A stretch of DNA of 64,000 nucleotides from assembly GCA_029379225.1 (NCBI GenBank), contig JAQYWR010000019.1:62001-126000 (forward strand). Direction: 5' to 3'. The position numbers and the translations under genes are program-made. The notes under the pieces were generated by a model, which did not search any database, was not told the DNA's origin, and was given only the letters and a program-made list of their open reading frames with translations. The DNA is from Nostoc sp. S4 (lineage in GTDB: Bacteria; Cyanobacteriota; Cyanobacteriia; Cyanobacteriales; Nostocaceae). Each line of letters opens with the position of its first letter. The stretch's first letter is position 1. Positions 8,423 to 17,433 of this stretch are shown here, in pieces.

Positions 8423-8858
8423 ATGAAACAAGTTTTCTTCTGGGGTTGCTGGTTTATTTCACTTGGTAGTACCGCATTACTATTTTTTTGGTCATTGCCT
8501 ATGTCCCCATTTACACATCCGGGAATTACTGCCAATGAAGCAGTATATTATCTTTTTCCCCATTATGGCTATACGTTGGCTGGCTCTTGCTTGTACTCTG
8601 TTTCTATCAGTAATTGCTTGGGGGCAATATTTGAACTTAGCGACTGGCTCTATGATTGCCCTAGTAATTTTGGTGTTAGTCTTACACTTTGTTTTTGGAA
8701 TAATTAATATTGCAATCATCAATGTTTGGCTTTCTGTCGAACCCATTAAGACACGCGCTACTAACGCCGTTTACGCAGGCATCTATTTTGGATTGCCAAT
8801 GTTTTGGCTATTACTCGTAGCACCCTTAATGCTGAAGGTTACTAATTTCCGTAACTGA
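8423..8858 (+). pseudogene. Small membrane protein gene split by a +1 frameshift
   Basis: An ATG at 8423 with AGGGGA just upstream opens a frame coding MKQVFFWGCWFISLGS, a hydrophobic N-terminus. After about 45 residues (AVYYLFP) this frame turns into non-membrane sequence. The next frame carries on with FPIMAIRWLALACTLFLSV and three further hydrophobic helices to the stop at 8856-8858. Skipping one base in the run CTTTTTCCCCATT (about 8565-8577) joins both parts into one four-helix protein of about 144 residues. The alternative is that only the 8535-8858 frame (107 residues) is translated. The break could be a mutation, a sequencing error in a homopolymer, or programmed +1 slippage at CCCC. 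Function unknown. Confidence 0.55.
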
Positions 8859-9012
8859 TATCAAGTTCGGCTAATTACTCACAATATGGTCGGTTTATCG
8901 CCCTAAGTTGGCGAGTTGTGACTTTGCGCCTTGTCTTTTGTAATTGTAAATGACCAAGAACAAGTAACCAAGGACGACCATAGCAAAAATTTTCACTTTC
9001 TCTAAAGTAAAG

Positions 9013-11073
9013 TTAATTTGCTGCTGTTTGGGCTTCTTGATAAATTATTTCTTGAAACTGAATTAAATCTTTTTGCGGGTCGGCGTGGGCAACTTTGACT
9101 AATATCTGTTCGCCCAAATTCACAGAACGTTTGAAAAACATTGGTAATTGCAAGCCTAAATCTTCTAACAAAATAAGGGCTAAGTTGCTGTCTTCCCGCA
9201 GCCACATTAATACTGTCACATGCCAAATTTGCTCTGGATGACGGCGCAAATACTCCAGAGCATAGTATCTATTGGTTTGCCGTTCCACCATCGTTACTTC
9301 TTGGGTGATGGTACTGACAGTCATCATCACTTCTTTGAGTTGTTCGGCAGAAAATGGCAAAACTTCACCCCGCAAGTGGGCTTTAAGTTGAAAGTGAGTT
9401 AGCAAGTCGCTGTAGCGGCGGATGGGAGAAGTTGCTTGAGTATAAGTATCCAAACCTAAACCAGCGTGGCGCAAAGGTGTGATGCTCATTTCACTCTTGG
9501 GCATACAACGCCGCATGGCACAGGCACGAACGAATCCAGCTGGTAGCTGGAGTAATTCTTCATCTGGAGGTAATTCTGGTTTTGGCTGACCGCGAAAGGG
9601 CAAAGGTATGTTATGTCTTTGACCATAGCGAGCAGCAACTTCACCGGCAAGAATCATCATTTCTGCTACCAGTTGCCGCGAGGGGGAATCATCCAAAATG
9701 TCAATATTGATTTCATCGCCTTTGACTTTGATTGCTGCCTCGGGCATATTGATGCTAATTGCTCCTTGGGCATAACGCCAAGTTCTACGTCGGACTGCCC
9801 AAGTGGCGATCGCTTCAATTTCTGGTTCTGCTTGTACCCTTAATTGCAGCATTTCATCTACATCTTCGTAGGTGAGGCGATAAGTCGGCTTAATTAAGCT
9901 GGTATGAATGCTGTAATCTTCTACTGCCCCAGTTGTACCTAGAACAATTCCAAAACTGAGGGCACAACAAACTCGTCCCTGTACCAGACTCATTGGCCCA
10001 GTTGCCAAAATCTCTGGAAACATGGGAATCATTCCCGTAGGTAAATAAACTGTACTACCTCGTTTTCTGGCTTCTAAATCTAATTCATCCTCCGGCACTA
10101 ACCATCTAGTGGGGTCGGCAATATGTACCCATAGCCGTTCTCGTCCATCGGCGAGGACTTCCCAACTCAGACCATCGTCGATTTCGGTAGTAGTTTCATC
10201 ATCAATGGTGTACACCTTCAGGTGAGTCAGATCCAAGCGGTTTGTATCTGAGTCAATCGGCGGGAAATCCAAATGTTGTTGCGCCACTTCTAATACCTTC
10301 TGAGGAAACTGAATCGGAATTAAAGAACGACGCAGGAACAAGTTTTCATGAGGACTCCAGCAACCCAAATCAACTAACAGTTGAAAGGCTCCTTGGGGTG
10401 TTGTCGGTCGTCCCAGCATAGTCATAGTTTCTAATACTGGAGCGCTTGGCGGATAGGCGCGAGCTAGAGAGTCATAATTGACCCCCATCCGCACGGTGTC
10501 AGCAAGCAAGGCTGCGTATTTTTCTATTCCTTCTAAGCGCTGGCGATCGTGGCGCTGCCACTCTACCGCTTCACCTTTGAGCGCCTGTTCTACACGAGCT
10601 AAAAATTCATGCTGTCCCTTAGCTTTGAGTGCCTCTACTTCGAGTTGGTGCTTGCGTTCTGCAACCTGACCGGGAGTTCGAGCTTCGTAAGCGTCTCCTT
10701 TTTGCTTGAAATAAAGTTTGTCGTCTGATAGCAAGCAATAGGCGGCGTAACAATGAGGCGCAGCTGATTGAGAAAATAGCAGATTCGCCATTTCGTTGGG
10801 AGTGACTGTTTCCCCTCCTTCAACCAGTAATTCCCAAGCTACTTCTAAGCTAGATGGATCTAAATAAGGCTTGACCTGTTCTAAAAAGCTGGTAATCTCC
10901 GAGAGCTTGTAGGTTTGTCCGTTAACTGTATAGGTTATTTGTCTAGGCGCGAGGCTGTGAGATTGACCGCGTTCGTCTACCACAAACCACCGGGTTTTTC
11001 CGTCCGGACGTTCTACGATGCCCAGACGGCGATCGCCTTGAACCCTAAATTCAACTAGCGTCCCCTTCTCCAC
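9013..11073 (-). CDS. RNase II/R-family 3'-5' exoribonuclease
   Basis: 686 residues. The RNB catalytic domain spans about 280-610; the acidic metal-binding cluster YTIDDETTTEIDDGLSW is at 288-304 and VHIADPTRW follows. FRGQPKPELPPDEE and the typical SPIRRYSDLLTHFQL segment near the end of the domain are present; the Arg-Arg-Tyr-Ser-Asp motif places RNA in the active site. The N-terminal 270 residues begin with a beta-rich KGTLVEFRVQGDRRLGIV part. The C-terminal S1-like part is short. The enzyme degrades RNA processively from the 3' end. The Synechocystis homologue was named Zam (acetazolamide resistance). It lies downstream of rpmG and rpsR on the same strand, separated by 301 bases, a conserved cyanobacterial order linking RNA turnover with ribosomal genes. 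Confidence 0.88.
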   Translation of the reverse strand: MEKGTLVEFRVQGDRRLGIVERPDGKTRWFVVDERGQSHSLAPRQITYTVNGQTYKLSEITSFLEQVKPYLDPSSLEVAWELLVEGGETVTPNEMANLLFSQSAAPHCYAAYCLLSDDKLYFKQKGDAYEARTPGQVAERKHQLEVEALKAKGQHEFLARVEQALKGEAVEWQRHDRQRLEGIEKYAALLADTVRMGVNYDSLARAYPPSAPVLETMTMLGRPTTPQGAFQLLVDLGCWSPHENLFLRRSLIPIQFPQKVLEVAQQHLDFPPIDSDTNRLDLTHLKVYTIDDETTTEIDDGLSWEVLADGRERLWVHIADPTRWLVPEDELDLEARKRGSTVYLPTGMIPMFPEILATGPMSLVQGRVCCALSFGIVLGTTGAVEDYSIHTSLIKPTYRLTYEDVDEMLQLRVQAEPEIEAIATWAVRRRTWRYAQGAISINMPEAAIKVKGDEINIDILDDSPSRQLVAEMMILAGEVAARYGQRHNIPLPFRGQPKPELPPDEELLQLPAGFVRACAMRRCMPKSEMSITPLRHAGLGLDTYTQATSPIRRYSDLLTHFQLKAHLRGEVLPFSAEQLKEVMMTVSTITQEVTMVERQTNRYYALEYLRRHPEQIWHVTVLMWLREDSNLALILLEDLGLQLPMFFKRSVNLGEQILVKVAHADPQKDLIQFQEIIYQEAQTAAN

Positions 11074-11374
11074 AACTCTCGCACTCTAGTAATTTTAGAT
11101 ATTGAATTTTGGATTTCATACCTATGATGTATAAGTTTTAAAATCCAAAGGTTTTTTATGCAGCAATCTATTTTACATTATCTTTTTCAGATTTGAGATT
11201 TTTGACTTACACCAGACCGAGCTAAATATTTCTTTAAATACAGCTTGTGTTGCTTAATAATCTGTCTGGGAAAATCTGTATGCTGCGCTATAGCAAAGCT
11301 AGATGCTCATAAACACAGCAAATCGCTACTCTATCGCAACAGACTTTCCGCAAAATCTCAAATCCAAAATTGTT
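11074..11374 (-). other. Gap between rpsR and the exoribonuclease gene
   Basis: 301 bases without a supportable gene. It holds AT-rich stretches and no clear terminator or long inverted repeat, so both co-transcription and a separate promoter for the exoribonuclease remain possible. Confidence 0.3.
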
Positions 11375-11590
11375 TTAGCCTTCGGCGTTGATGAATGGCA
11401 ACAAAGCCACAATCCGCGATCGCTTAATTGCTAATGTCAACTCTCGCTGTTGCTGAGACGTAAGCCCTGTAATCCGCCGTGGCAATATCTTGCCCCGCTC
11501 GGTGATAAACTTACGCAACAAGTCAACATCTTTATAATCTATTGGTTCTCCTGGCTTAATTGGAGAAAGGCGACGACGGAAATAGCTCAT
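11375..11590 (-). CDS. rpsR: Small ribosomal subunit protein bS18
   Basis: 71 residues with the full S18 pattern: basic N-terminus [19 protein letters not shown], then [20 protein letters not shown], and the closing [21 protein letters not shown]18 binds S6 and 16S rRNA in the platform of the 30S subunit. The gene begins two bases after the rpmG stop, so the two are translated from one message. Length matches cyanobacterial and plastid S18. Confidence 0.97.
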   Translation of the reverse strand: MSYFRRRLSPIKPGEPIDYKDVDLLRKFITERGKILPRRITGLTSQQQRELTLAIKRSRIVALLPFINAEG

Positions 11591-11592
11591 CT

Positions 11593-11787
11593 CTACTTAA
11601 TTTCCTTGTGAACGGTATGTTTATTACAGTGGGTGCAGAACTTTTTCAGTTCTAGCCTGTTAGTGGTGTTGCGGCGATTCTTTGTGCTGGTATAACGTGA
11701 AACACCAGGAGAACGCTTTTCTGGATTTGTCCGACACTCGGTACACTCTAATGTCACAATTATGCGGACACCTTTACTCTTAGCCAT
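11593..11787 (-). CDS. rpmG: Large ribosomal subunit protein bL33
   Basis: 64 residues. Begins [18 protein letters not shown] and ends [17 protein letters not shown]. Two Cys pairs (CTEC at 15-18 and CTHC at 51-54) form the zinc-binding ribbon of the zinc-containing type of L33. First gene of a tight pair with rpsR, gap of two bases. Confidence 0.96.
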   Translation of the reverse strand: MAKSKGVRIIVTLECTECRTNPEKRSPGVSRYTSTKNRRNTTNRLELKKFCTHCNKHTVHKEIK

Positions 11788-11830
11788 AATCTTACAAACA
11801 CTAAAGCCTGAAGAGAATTAACACAAATGA

Positions 11831-12388
11831 CTATCTTCTCACATTCTGGCGGATATTTTCAACTAATTTTTTGATTTTGATATCCAGCGAGTAGCCCCGA
11901 CGGGAAGAAACTATGAAAGTTCCGCAATAGCGATCGTGTAAAGCCTGCTGCATCTGGGCATCAGATAGGGCAGTACCACAATCAATTGCTAAAGGAAATA
12001 CTAGCAGTATAGCAGTGGGATTGGCTCTAATATTACTTAAGGCGATTGAGACTAAAAGCGCACCCAAGCCAACGATCGCCTCTCGCTTTACTAGCGCCTG
12101 TAAATCTGGAATTCTGGAGATTACTTGCCCATCTTCGACTTCCAGCACTTTTAAATCGAACGCCCAACGCCCTAAACTTTGCCCTTGGTTGTTGTATACC
12201 ACTAGCACCCGCAAAACCAGCCAAAGTATTACAAAAACTAAGATTTCAACAAATTGAATCCCGATATTGCTGCCTCCCACTAGGGAACTGATTAACCAGA
12301 CACCAAGGAAATCAAGTCCCAATGCCATACCTCGCCGCTCAATCTCAGCCTTGGGATAGTGTTTTTGGGGAACTCGTTCGATTGTCAT
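11831..12388 (-). CDS. RDD family membrane protein
   Basis: 185 residues from ATG 12388; the frame opens three codons earlier but MTIERVPQ is the likelier start. RDD marks are visible: IERRGMALGLDFLG with Arg and Asp in the first helix, LRVLVVYNNQGQSLGRWAFDLKV after the second, and ALHDRYCGTFIV with the H-D-R near the end of the domain. Three hydrophobic segments. RDD proteins are poorly characterised; some act as Na+(Li+)/H+ antiporters. The C-terminus adds a basic amphipathic helix (LDIKIKKLVENIRQNVR). It lies 43 bases upstream of rpmG on the same strand and may share its transcript. Confidence 0.8.
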   Translation of the reverse strand: MTIERVPQKHYPKAEIERRGMALGLDFLGVWLISSLVGGSNIGIQFVEILVFVILWLVLRVLVVYNNQGQSLGRWAFDLKVLEVEDGQVISRIPDLQALVKREAIVGLGALLVSIALSNIRANPTAILLVFPLAIDCGTALSDAQMQQALHDRYCGTFIVSSRRGYSLDIKIKKLVENIRQNVRR

Positions 12389-12688
12389 ACAAAACAAGTA
12401 TTTTTATTTAGGGGTTGGGAAATAGCGATCGCTCCTGTTTTTAATATTAAGATGATGACTCGGCAAGTTGCTGCGCTCTAAAGGAACAAAAACCAGCCAA
12501 CAAAAATTTCTACAACTGCCAACTGCACGACTCAAAAATAGGATTAAGCACTTATCGCAGTTTTTATACTCTACTGTACTGATACTTAATTGGCATCTCA
12601 TAGATAAAGTAGCCCCTACACGTCATGGATGCAATACACAGTAGAGTTGTAAAGCTGTATTGTATTATTGTAGAAACTTAATTTTAAT

Positions 12689-12819
12689 TAATTACGCCTG
12701 ATGTGAATTAAAAACGCCTCTTATATGATAAGGGTTTCTAGATTCGCCCAAAATCATTGTTTTGGGACTACCTATGAAATTACAAGGGTTTCAAGACTTA
12801 ATTCACATTAGACGTTAAT
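12689..12819. mobile_element. MITE-like element with about 22-bp terminal inverted repeats
   Basis: ACGCCTGATGTGAATTAA at 12694-12711 pairs with TTAATTCACATTAGACGT at 12798-12815, two mismatches in 18, and the similarity continues outward through TTAATT. The interior of about 85 bases has no coding capacity and includes two short GGGTTTC motifs. It ends about 15 bases before the ATG of the next gene, so it must form that gene's 5' leader or carry its promoter. The rest of 12389-12688 shows no gene. Confidence 0.6.
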
Positions 12820-12834
12820 TTGGAAGTTGTATGT

Positions 12835-13461
12835 ATGACACATCTATTTGCTAAAACAGCTATTAGTCTGGTGACGACTACTACTTTAGCGTTAGCGATC
12901 GCCATAACCACCAACAACCTAGCTCATGCTGCTGAGTTCAACTTTAACTGGAAAGGAGACACTGGTTATTCAGCCAAAGGTTCATTTAACTACGATACAA
13001 AAACTGCTCCCAGCGTCATTTCTGAAACTGGTTCGGGAGCTACGAAGTACTTGCAATCTCTCTCAATTTCCTTCTTTGACCCCTTCAGTAATTTCATAAA
13101 TAGTTTCACTCCAGTGCTTAGTGGGGTATCTAACTACGGCTTTTTGAGATTCAACTTTGATAACACTACTCAGAAAATCTTTGGCCCCTTTGATGTTGGC
13201 AAGGATAATGAGCTTCCTGGCGACACCTGGCTCAATAATAATCTCGCACTTGTAGACGAAGATTTTAGTGATGAGGTTCTAGCGAAAGAATTTGGTTTCA
13301 ACAATAGAGATGCAGCAGGCACAAAGCAAATACTAGATTTAAGCAACAATTCTGTTGAGGTATCCAAAGTTCCCGAAGGAAGCATAATTATCGGTTTACT
13401 AGCAGTGTGTAGTTTGGGATTTACCGCTTATAGAAATTTAGACAAAGCTATCCAAAAATAA
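12835..13461 (+). CDS. Secreted protein with PEP-CTERM-like C-terminus
   Basis: 208 residues from ATG 12835 (an in-frame TTG lies at 12820). A Sec signal peptide covers about 1-32 (TTTTLALAIAITTNNLAHAA, cleavage after AHA). The mature part is rich in Phe, Asn, Ser and Asp (FNFNWKGDTGYSAKGSFNYD), as in many exported beta-rich cyanobacterial proteins. The last 30 residues have the plan of a PEP-CTERM sorting tag: VPEGS, a hydrophobic stretch IIIGLLAVCSLGFTAY, then the basic RNLDKAIQK. The motif is VPEG rather than VPEP, so exosortase processing is likely but not certain. Function unknown; possibly a cell-surface or matrix component. moeA follows after 23 bases. Confidence 0.7.
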   Translation: MTHLFAKTAISLVTTTTLALAIAITTNNLAHAAEFNFNWKGDTGYSAKGSFNYDTKTAPSVISETGSGATKYLQSLSISFFDPFSNFINSFTPVLSGVSNYGFLRFNFDNTTQKIFGPFDVGKDNELPGDTWLNNNLALVDEDFSDEVLAKEFGFNNRDAAGTKQILDLSNNSVEVSKVPEGSIIIGLLAVCSLGFTAYRNLDKAIQK

Positions 13462-13484
13462 AAGAAAAGTCGGAGACGATCGCT

Positions 13485-14726
13485 ATGTTATCAGTCAGCG
13501 ATGCACAAGCAATTATTTTAAATTTGGTGCAGCCGTTGGATAAACAGCGGGATACAGAAGTTGTCGAGTTATTGGCAGCTGCTAATCGGATTTTAGCAAT
13601 GCCTGTCACCAGTACCCTAGATTTTCCCCATTGGGATAACTCGGCAATGGATGGGTATGCAGTTCGGTACGAAGATGTGCAGCACTCAAGCAGCGAAAAA
13701 CCAACTGTTTTGCAAATTGTAGAAGAGATTCCGGCTGGGTATCAGCCCAAGTCTACGATTGAGCCAGGACAAGCAGCGCGGATTTTCACAGGTGCCTTAA
13801 TGCCAGCAGCAGCCGATACTGTTGTGATGCAAGAAAAGACGCGCCGAGAAGAAAACCGTGTTTTCATCCTCGCGGCGCCAAAACCCCAAGAATTTGTCAG
13901 GCACAAAGCATCTTTTTACCAAGCTGGAACACAATTACTACCAGCAGGTATTAGGTTAAATACCTCAGAAATTGCCGTGTTAGCAGCAGCACAGTGTCCG
14001 CAATTAAATGTTTACCGCCGTCCGCGTGTAGCAATTTTTTCTACTGGTGACGAGTTGGTAGCAGTTAATCAAGCACTGCAACCAGGGCAAATTGTCGATT
14101 CTAATCAGTATGCGCTAGCAGCTTTAGTAAGAGAAAGTGGGGCAGAACCATTACTATTAGGTATCGTCAAAGATGAACCAGTTGCGCTGGAAAAAGTGAT
14201 TACCCATGCTGCGGCGATCGCTGATATAGTTCTATCTTCTGGTGGTGTTTCAGTCGGAGATTATGACTACGTTGACAAAATTCTCGAATCACTCAAAGCC
14301 CAAATCCACATTCAGGCTGTAGATATCAGGCCAGGTAAACCTCTCACTGTTGCCACCCTCCCCGCTTCCCACTCCCCCCTCTACTTTGGTTTACCAGGAA
14401 ATCCGGCATCTGTATTAGTAACTTTTTGGCGGTTTGTGCTACCAGCCATCAAAAAAATTTCTGGAATTACACAAGGTTGGGAACCAGTATTTTTAAAAGT
14501 GCGATCGCATGATGAATTGCGATCGGATGGCAAGCGTGAAACTTACCTTTGGGGTAAATTACATTTAATTGATGGAGTTTATGAATTTCATAAAGCTGGT
14601 GGTAGTCACAGTTCTGCTAATTTAATTAATTTAGCTCAAACTAATGCCTTGGCTGTTCTCCCACCAGGGAAAGCATTAATTTCTCCCCAAGAAGAGGTAC
14701 AAGTTTTGCAGTTGATTATACCTTAA
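13485..14726 (+). CDS. moeA: Molybdopterin molybdotransferase MoeA
   Basis: 413 residues covering the whole MoeA fold. It ligates molybdate to adenylylated molybdopterin, the last step of molybdenum cofactor synthesis, needed here for nitrate reductase. Visible marks: LDFPHWDNSAMDGYAVR near 45-60, ARIFTGALMPAAADTVVMQE around 105-125, the MoaB/Mog-type nucleotide site IFSTGDELV near 185, SSGGVSVGDYDYV near 250, and FGLPGNPASVLVTF near 305. All conserved Asp and Gly residues of the active-site region are present. GGAG lies eight bases before the ATG. No other cofactor genes are adjacent. Confidence 0.95.
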   Translation: MLSVSDAQAIILNLVQPLDKQRDTEVVELLAAANRILAMPVTSTLDFPHWDNSAMDGYAVRYEDVQHSSSEKPTVLQIVEEIPAGYQPKSTIEPGQAARIFTGALMPAAADTVVMQEKTRREENRVFILAAPKPQEFVRHKASFYQAGTQLLPAGIRLNTSEIAVLAAAQCPQLNVYRRPRVAIFSTGDELVAVNQALQPGQIVDSNQYALAALVRESGAEPLLLGIVKDEPVALEKVITHAAAIADIVLSSGGVSVGDYDYVDKILESLKAQIHIQAVDIRPGKPLTVATLPASHSPLYFGLPGNPASVLVTFWRFVLPAIKKISGITQGWEPVFLKVRSHDELRSDGKRETYLWGKLHLIDGVYEFHKAGGSHSSANLINLAQTNALAVLPPGKALISPQEEVQVLQLIIP

Positions 14727-14878
14727 AATCACGTGATTTCGATAGCCTCTACTTGAGAACATCCTCTACAAAGGGCAGAGTCATTTTTAACAAAAATTAG
14801 AATTGTCCAATGCTCAAATAAAGGAAAATTTTGCCACAGTAGAAGTAAAGCTTTTTATTTCACTTGGGTGCAAATTAA

Positions 14879-16642
14879 ATGACTCAAATATTTGAACTTC
14901 CTACGGATAAAGACGATTATACGCGTGTTGCTAAACTTGCAGATGTTCAGGCAGCAGGTAGTTTGTTAGTCCGCAAGGAAAAACATACTATTGTTTTGTT
15001 TTACTCAGACAATAGAGTTTATGCAATTGATAACCGTTGTCCACACATGGGCTTTCCCCTACAAGGTAGCACTTGCAAAGATGGTATTGTTACCTGCCCT
15101 TGGCATTATGCCCGCTTCGATCTTGCTAGTGGTGGCACTTTCGACTCTTGGGCAGATGATGTTCCTTCTTTTCCCCTAGAAATCCGCGATGGTGAAATTT
15201 GGGTAAATTTAGCACCTCCAGTTAATCCTCATCTCCACCAACGCGAACGTCTCCAAGATCGTTTAGAGCAGAATATTTCCTTAGTAATTGCTAAATCAAC
15301 GATCGCACTTTTAGATCTAGGAGTAAATCCGGCTCAACCATTTCAAATCGGGCTAGAATTTGGCACTCGTTACAACAAAGCAGGTTGGACTACGGGTTTA
15401 ACTATCCACACTTGCATGATGAATCTCCTACCTTATCTAGATGCAGAAGATAAACCCCGTGCTTTATTTCAAGGACTTTCGGCAGTAGCTAATGATAGCG
15501 CAGGTGCGCCGCCTCTATTTGCCGTTCACCCGTTACCCAACTCTAAAGTTGATTTCCCGACTCTTAAAAGCTGGTTTCGCCAGTTTATTGAAGTACGGGA
15601 TGGCGAAGCTGCTCAAAGATGCTTGATATCTGCGATTCGCTCAGGAGCTAATTCTAAGCAAGTTGCAGATATGCTGTTTTGTGCTGCTACAGATCATCGC
15701 TATCTTGATGTTGGGCATACGCTTGATTTTATCAACAAAGCATTGGAAGCCCTTGATGCTGTGAATTGGCAATCAGCAGAATCTATTCTCGCTAGCTTAG
15801 TTTCGAGTTTAGCCGATGCATCGCGTATGGAAGAATCTAATTCCTGGCGCTACCCTATAGATTTGGTAGCAATTTTAGAGTCGGCTTTTGAGCAATTACC
15901 CACCGTTTTAAGTGCCGGGAAATCTCGACGAGGAACTTGGTCAAATTGGGATGAATTAGTACCAATTTTATTGGGTGAAGACCCACAAGCGATCGCCGAC
16001 TCGCTGCTAAATGCACTAGAAGCAGGTTGTACTGAAGAACAATTAGCTGGTGTAGTTACTTATACCGCAGCCCTGCGCGTCGCTCGTTTCCATACGAACA
16101 ATGACTTCGGAGATTGGAATTCCGCACATCATCCATTTACTTTTGCTAACGCCGTGCATCAAGGGTTACGACGAGTACCAACAGTCGAACTACTAAAAGG
16201 TGTATTTGATGCGGCGATGAGTATCTACTTAAATCGTTTTTTGAATGTACCACCAGCACGGCTTCCAGAACCCAAAGACTCGATTAAAAATCCTGAAGAA
16301 TTACTCCAGCAGCTACCCGATTTATTAAATCGTCAGCAGCAAGTAAACCAGACAGGGCAACTAGTGGCTAATTATTTATATAGTGGTGGTGATGCTGAAA
16401 GACTGATGGCGATGCTGGGGAAAATGATGCTGCGAGAAAACCGCGATTTTCATGTAATTCAAGAAATAGAAGCAGCATTTCGTCAGTACTCCCTGCTGGG
16501 TAATACTCCGGCTGGTATTCATCTATTAGTTGCTGCTTCTCGGTATTTAGCAGCCCATTCTCCCACAATGCGATCGCAAGGACAAACTTATCAAATCGCT
16601 TATCGATTACATCAGGGCGATCGATTATTTGAAGAATCTTGA
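14879..16642 (+). CDS. Rieske [2Fe-2S] protein with large helical C-terminal domain
   Basis: 587 residues. The first 115 form a Rieske ferredoxin-like domain: RCPHMGFPLQ supplies Cys54 and His56, and TCPWHYARFD supplies Cys73 and His76, the complete ligand set. The remaining 470 residues are mainly helical with no motif I can name; they include HTCMMNLLPYLD, a segment ending in CAATDHRYLDVGHTLDFIN, and FHTNNDFGDWNSAHHPFTFAN, with many His and Asp that might hold a metal. The arrangement suggests a soluble electron-transfer protein feeding a catalytic C-terminal part; I do not know the substrate. Length and order look intact, no frameshift. It is preceded by a 150-base gap and followed by repeat DNA, so it is probably monocistronic. 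Confidence 0.75.
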   Translation: MTQIFELPTDKDDYTRVAKLADVQAAGSLLVRKEKHTIVLFYSDNRVYAIDNRCPHMGFPLQGSTCKDGIVTCPWHYARFDLASGGTFDSWADDVPSFPLEIRDGEIWVNLAPPVNPHLHQRERLQDRLEQNISLVIAKSTIALLDLGVNPAQPFQIGLEFGTRYNKAGWTTGLTIHTCMMNLLPYLDAEDKPRALFQGLSAVANDSAGAPPLFAVHPLPNSKVDFPTLKSWFRQFIEVRDGEAAQRCLISAIRSGANSKQVADMLFCAATDHRYLDVGHTLDFINKALEALDAVNWQSAESILASLVSSLADASRMEESNSWRYPIDLVAILESAFEQLPTVLSAGKSRRGTWSNWDELVPILLGEDPQAIADSLLNALEAGCTEEQLAGVVTYTAALRVARFHTNNDFGDWNSAHHPFTFANAVHQGLRRVPTVELLKGVFDAAMSIYLNRFLNVPPARLPEPKDSIKNPEELLQQLPDLLNRQQQVNQTGQLVANYLYSGGDAERLMAMLGKMMLRENRDFHVIQEIEAAFRQYSLLGNTPAGIHLLVAASRYLAAHSPTMRSQGQTYQIAYRLHQGDRLFEES

Positions 16643-16666
16643 CATCCCACACTCTCCACACCTCTC

Positions 16667-16765
16667 ATACCGTTTCACTTTAAGATTGATACAAATAGGA
16701 GGCAGGGGGCAGGGGAAAAGAATTAAAGAGCAATCATTTGTATCAGGCATTTCGTGAAATGGTAT
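16667..16765. mobile_element. MITE-like element, ATACCRTTTCAC family
   Basis: Left end ATACCGTTTCAC (16667) and right end GTGAAATGGTAT (16754-16765) are inverted with one mismatch; further inside, GATACAAAT and ATTTGTATC form a second perfect arm. The interior is a GGAGGCAGGGGGCAGGGG purine block. It lies 25 bases after the Rieske gene and could end its transcript. Confidence 0.55.
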
Positions 16766-16834
16766 CACACCTCTCACACCCCATGCCCGAATGGCACGCT
16801 TGTTAATCGCAAAGCCCAGATATAACTGGCTTTT

Positions 16835-17000
16835 TGAGTGTGGGGAGTGTGGGGAGAGAGGGGAGTGTGGGGAGATGAAGGGATGGGGGAGTGTGGGGAG
16901 AGAGGGGAGAGAGGGGGGCAAGATTTCTTCCCCATCCTCCTTTTCCTCCCACACCTCCTTTTCCTCCTTTTCCTCCTTTTCCTCCCACACCCTGCCCTGA
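16835..17000. repeat. Long purine/pyrimidine inverted repeat, copy 3
   Basis: GTGTGGGGAGTGTGGGGAG units on the left, CCTCCCACACCTCCTTTTCC units on the right, and the shared core GGGGCAAGATTTCTTCCCC at 16915-16933 in the same orientation as copy 1. From here to 17433 I see no gene, only non-coding DNA with several GCGATCGC sites. Short ORFs across it are low-complexity. Confidence 0.72.
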
Positions 17001-17433
17001 CGAGGTTTCACATGAGTCTTAGTGCCATTCCCCTAAGTACTTCTCATCTACAGCTCTCGCTGCCAGCATGGGATTGCCCCCGGCGCGTTCTTGGAGTTTG
17101 GCCAAGTCTGAAGGTTTGAGTGCGATCGCTCTTTCTACGACCCGTTTTTTCTTCTATTGTCAGGCAGACAATCTGGCGTACAGTCTGGTGAAAGTACGGG
17201 TTGTATTGTGAAGTTTTGGCAGACAACTAACATAATCATCTCTAGTGGTAATTACTGCGATCGCTCCCCCTTCCCTTTTCCACATCTTGTGAAAGAAAAG
17301 TCAGGTGTCTTTGATTACCTTTGGTGCGATTGTTTACCGTCAGGCGTAGCCCATCACGCAGCTCCAATGATTACCGCATTTAAACTAAACTGTTAGTTAA
17401 TATTACTCATCTGCGATCGCCCGCCTTAAGATA

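Noticed and set aside
12404-12601. 65-residue minus-strand ORF upstream of the RDD gene
   Set aside because: No ribosome-binding site, mixed Cys/Arg-rich composition, no family pattern.
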